A model generated the notes under the pieces. That model had not been told where the DNA came from, made no database searches, and was given only the letters and a program-made list of their open reading frames with translations. This document shows positions 5,144 through 6,136 of a stretch of 6,136 nt of DNA, in pieces (the first letter of the stretch is position 1; each line of letters starts with the position of its first letter). The stretch comes from Gemmataceae bacterium (GTDB lineage: Bacteria; Planctomycetota; Planctomycetia; Gemmatales; Gemmataceae). A program made the position numbers and the translations under genes. The DNA is taken from positions 1-6,136 of the forward strand of contig JANWVS010000146.1 in NCBI GenBank assembly GCA_025056835.1, read 5' to 3'.

Positions 5144-6136
5144 ATGCGGGTATTCATCGCCGTTGCCGGTTGCTGGCTTATCCTTGGAACGTCGGCCGCG
5201 GGAATGGAAAGCCCCGAGGCGGCGCGGCCGATCGGCGTGGGCGACAAGGCACCGGATTTGACTTTCAAAGACATCCGCTATCTGCCGCGCTCTTTGGCAG
5301 ATTTCGGCCCCAAGAAAGCGTTTGTGCTGGCGTTCACAACCATCGGCTGTCCGCTGGTCGAACGCTACCTGCCGGTATTGCAAAAGCTGGAGAGCGCGTA
5401 TCGCGGCCGCGGGGTGCAATTCGTAGCGATCAACGTCAGCGCCGATGACTCGATCGTCGCCATGGCCGGTCAAGCGGTCGAGCACAACCTGGAATTCCCC
5501 GTGGTTCGCGACTTCGATCGCCGCTGGCCCAAAGCACTTGGAGTGACGCGGACGCCGCAGGTGGTGGTCCTCGATGGCGAGCGGCGGCTGCGCTACCGCG
5601 GTCGGATCGACGATCAATATCGTCTCGGTGGGGCGCGGGCCGAGCCGACGCGACGCGATCTGCAACAAGCGTTGGACGAGGTGCTGGCCGGTAAAGCTGT
5701 GACCGTGGCCGAGACCCCGGTGGATGGCTGCCTCATCCCGAGCGACGAGCGACCGCCGCCGATCAAGGAAGTGACCTACGCCGATCATATTGCGCCATTG
5801 TTGGCCAAGCACTGTGTCGTCTGCCATCAGGCGGGGACGGCGGCGCCGTTTGCCCTCGTGACGTATGGTCAGGTGAAGGCGCGGGCCGCCATGATCGGCG
5901 AAGTCGTTCGCGAACAGCGGATGCCTCCGTGGAACGCCCATCCGAAGTGGGGACGCTTCGCCAATCAGCGCGTGCTCAGCGACGCTGAACGGGAGTTGGT
6001 CGCGCACTGGGTCCGGTCCGGCGCTCCCGCGGGGGACTTGAGCCGATTGCCGCCACCGCCGCCGGAGAAGAAAGAACGTTGGTTGATCGGCACACCCGAC
6101 TTGGTCCTCCAGGACCTCGCGACGTATAAAATTCCG
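5144..6136 (+). CDS. Secreted redoxin/cytochrome c fusion protein (3' partial), probably ending in a copper monooxygenase-like domain
   Basis: The frame stays open from ATG 5144 to the window end, 331 residues. An N-terminal signal peptide (Arg2, hydrophobic 3-18, AxA-like site near 18-20) points to export. Residues 29-185 are a thioredoxin-fold redoxin (AhpC/TSA-like): GDKAPDLTF at the front, a single active-site cysteine C69 in TTIGCPLVERY, and the cis-proline loop at T137-P138. The segment YRGRIDDQYRLGG and a later C196 (GCLI) follow. Residues 205-297 form a cytochrome c-like domain with the haem site C224-V-V-C227-H228 and a conserved MPPW (M260 is a possible axial ligand), then GxFANxRxLSxxE and WVxxGAP. 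A proline-rich linker leads to WLIGTPDLVL, which in relatives precedes a Cu(II) ascorbate-dependent monooxygenase-like domain; that part lies outside the window. It starts 86 bases after prfB. Electron transfer in the periplasm is likely; its substrate is unknown. Confidence 0.88.
   Translation, partial: MRVFIAVAGCWLILGTSAAGMESPEAARPIGVGDKAPDLTFKDIRYLPRSLADFGPKKAFVLAFTTIGCPLVERYLPVLQKLESAYRGRGVQFVAINVSADDSIVAMAGQAVEHNLEFPVVRDFDRRWPKALGVTRTPQVVVLDGERRLRYRGRIDDQYRLGGARAEPTRRDLQQALDEVLAGKAVTVAETPVDGCLIPSDERPPPIKEVTYADHIAPLLAKHCVVCHQAGTAAPFALVTYGQVKARAAMIGEVVREQRMPPWNAHPKWGRFANQRVLSDAERELVAHWVRSGAPAGDLSRLPPPPPEKKERWLIGTPDLVLQDLATYKIP

Noticed and set aside
5144..5173. A lipobox-like Val-Ala-Gly-Cys at residues 7-10 of the redoxin protein.
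   Set aside because: Only five residues follow the Arg before it, and the hydrophobic core continues after the cysteine, so an ordinary signal peptide cleaved near residue 19 fits better.
5003..6007. A 334-codon open frame on the reverse strand opposite the redoxin gene.
   Set aside because: The forward frame over the same bases has a signal peptide, a thioredoxin fold, CxxCH and a ribosome site; the reverse product has no recognisable domain and also overlaps the end of prfB. Long antisense frames are common in GC-rich genes.

Overview
The window reads as a piece of a moderately GC-rich bacterial chromosome, most likely from the Planctomycetota (a Pirellulales/Thermogutta-like member is my best guess). 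The lineage call is an inference. It rests on the redoxin-plus-cytochrome c protein at the right end, a type I remember mainly from Planctomycetota and Acidobacteria, and on small Cro/C1-type helix-turn-helix proteins with a Tyr-Gly-His-Gly-Pro tail. There is no rRNA, tRNA, CRISPR array, insertion sequence or phage signature, and no gene-free stretch exceeds about 215 bases.

Left block (1-2470, + strand): a pyruvate:ferredoxin oxidoreductase (PFOR) type enzyme in two genes. The first, cut by the window edge, ends with domain III (gamma). After a 156-base spacer rich in palindromes, the second carries domain IV, an 8Fe-4S ferredoxin module and the thiamine-diphosphate domain. A 103-residue protein of unknown function follows after 20 bases and is probably co-transcribed. 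The pair should decarboxylate a 2-oxoacid, probably pyruvate, to acyl-CoA and pass low-potential electrons to ferredoxin.

Middle block (2472-3720, - strand): a compact operon reading leftward: a short-chain dehydrogenase/reductase, then two tandem paralogous HTH proteins of about 80 residues. The last HTH stop lies one base from the stop of the convergent 103-residue gene.

Right block (3788-6136, + strand): a divergent intergenic region with a good extended -10 promoter leads into prfB (release factor 2), which is complete only if ribosomes shift +1 at an in-frame CTTTGAC, the classic RF2 autoregulatory site. An 86-base spacer with a perfect 7-bp stem-loop separates it from a secreted redoxin/cytochrome c protein that runs off the window. 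Its missing C-terminus is probably a copper type II monooxygenase-like domain.

No clearly new system is evident. The items most worth following are the tandem mini-HTH pair with its conserved histidine tail, the small gene attached to the split PFOR, the weak internal Shine-Dalgarno at the prfB frameshift, and the redoxin-haem fusion.
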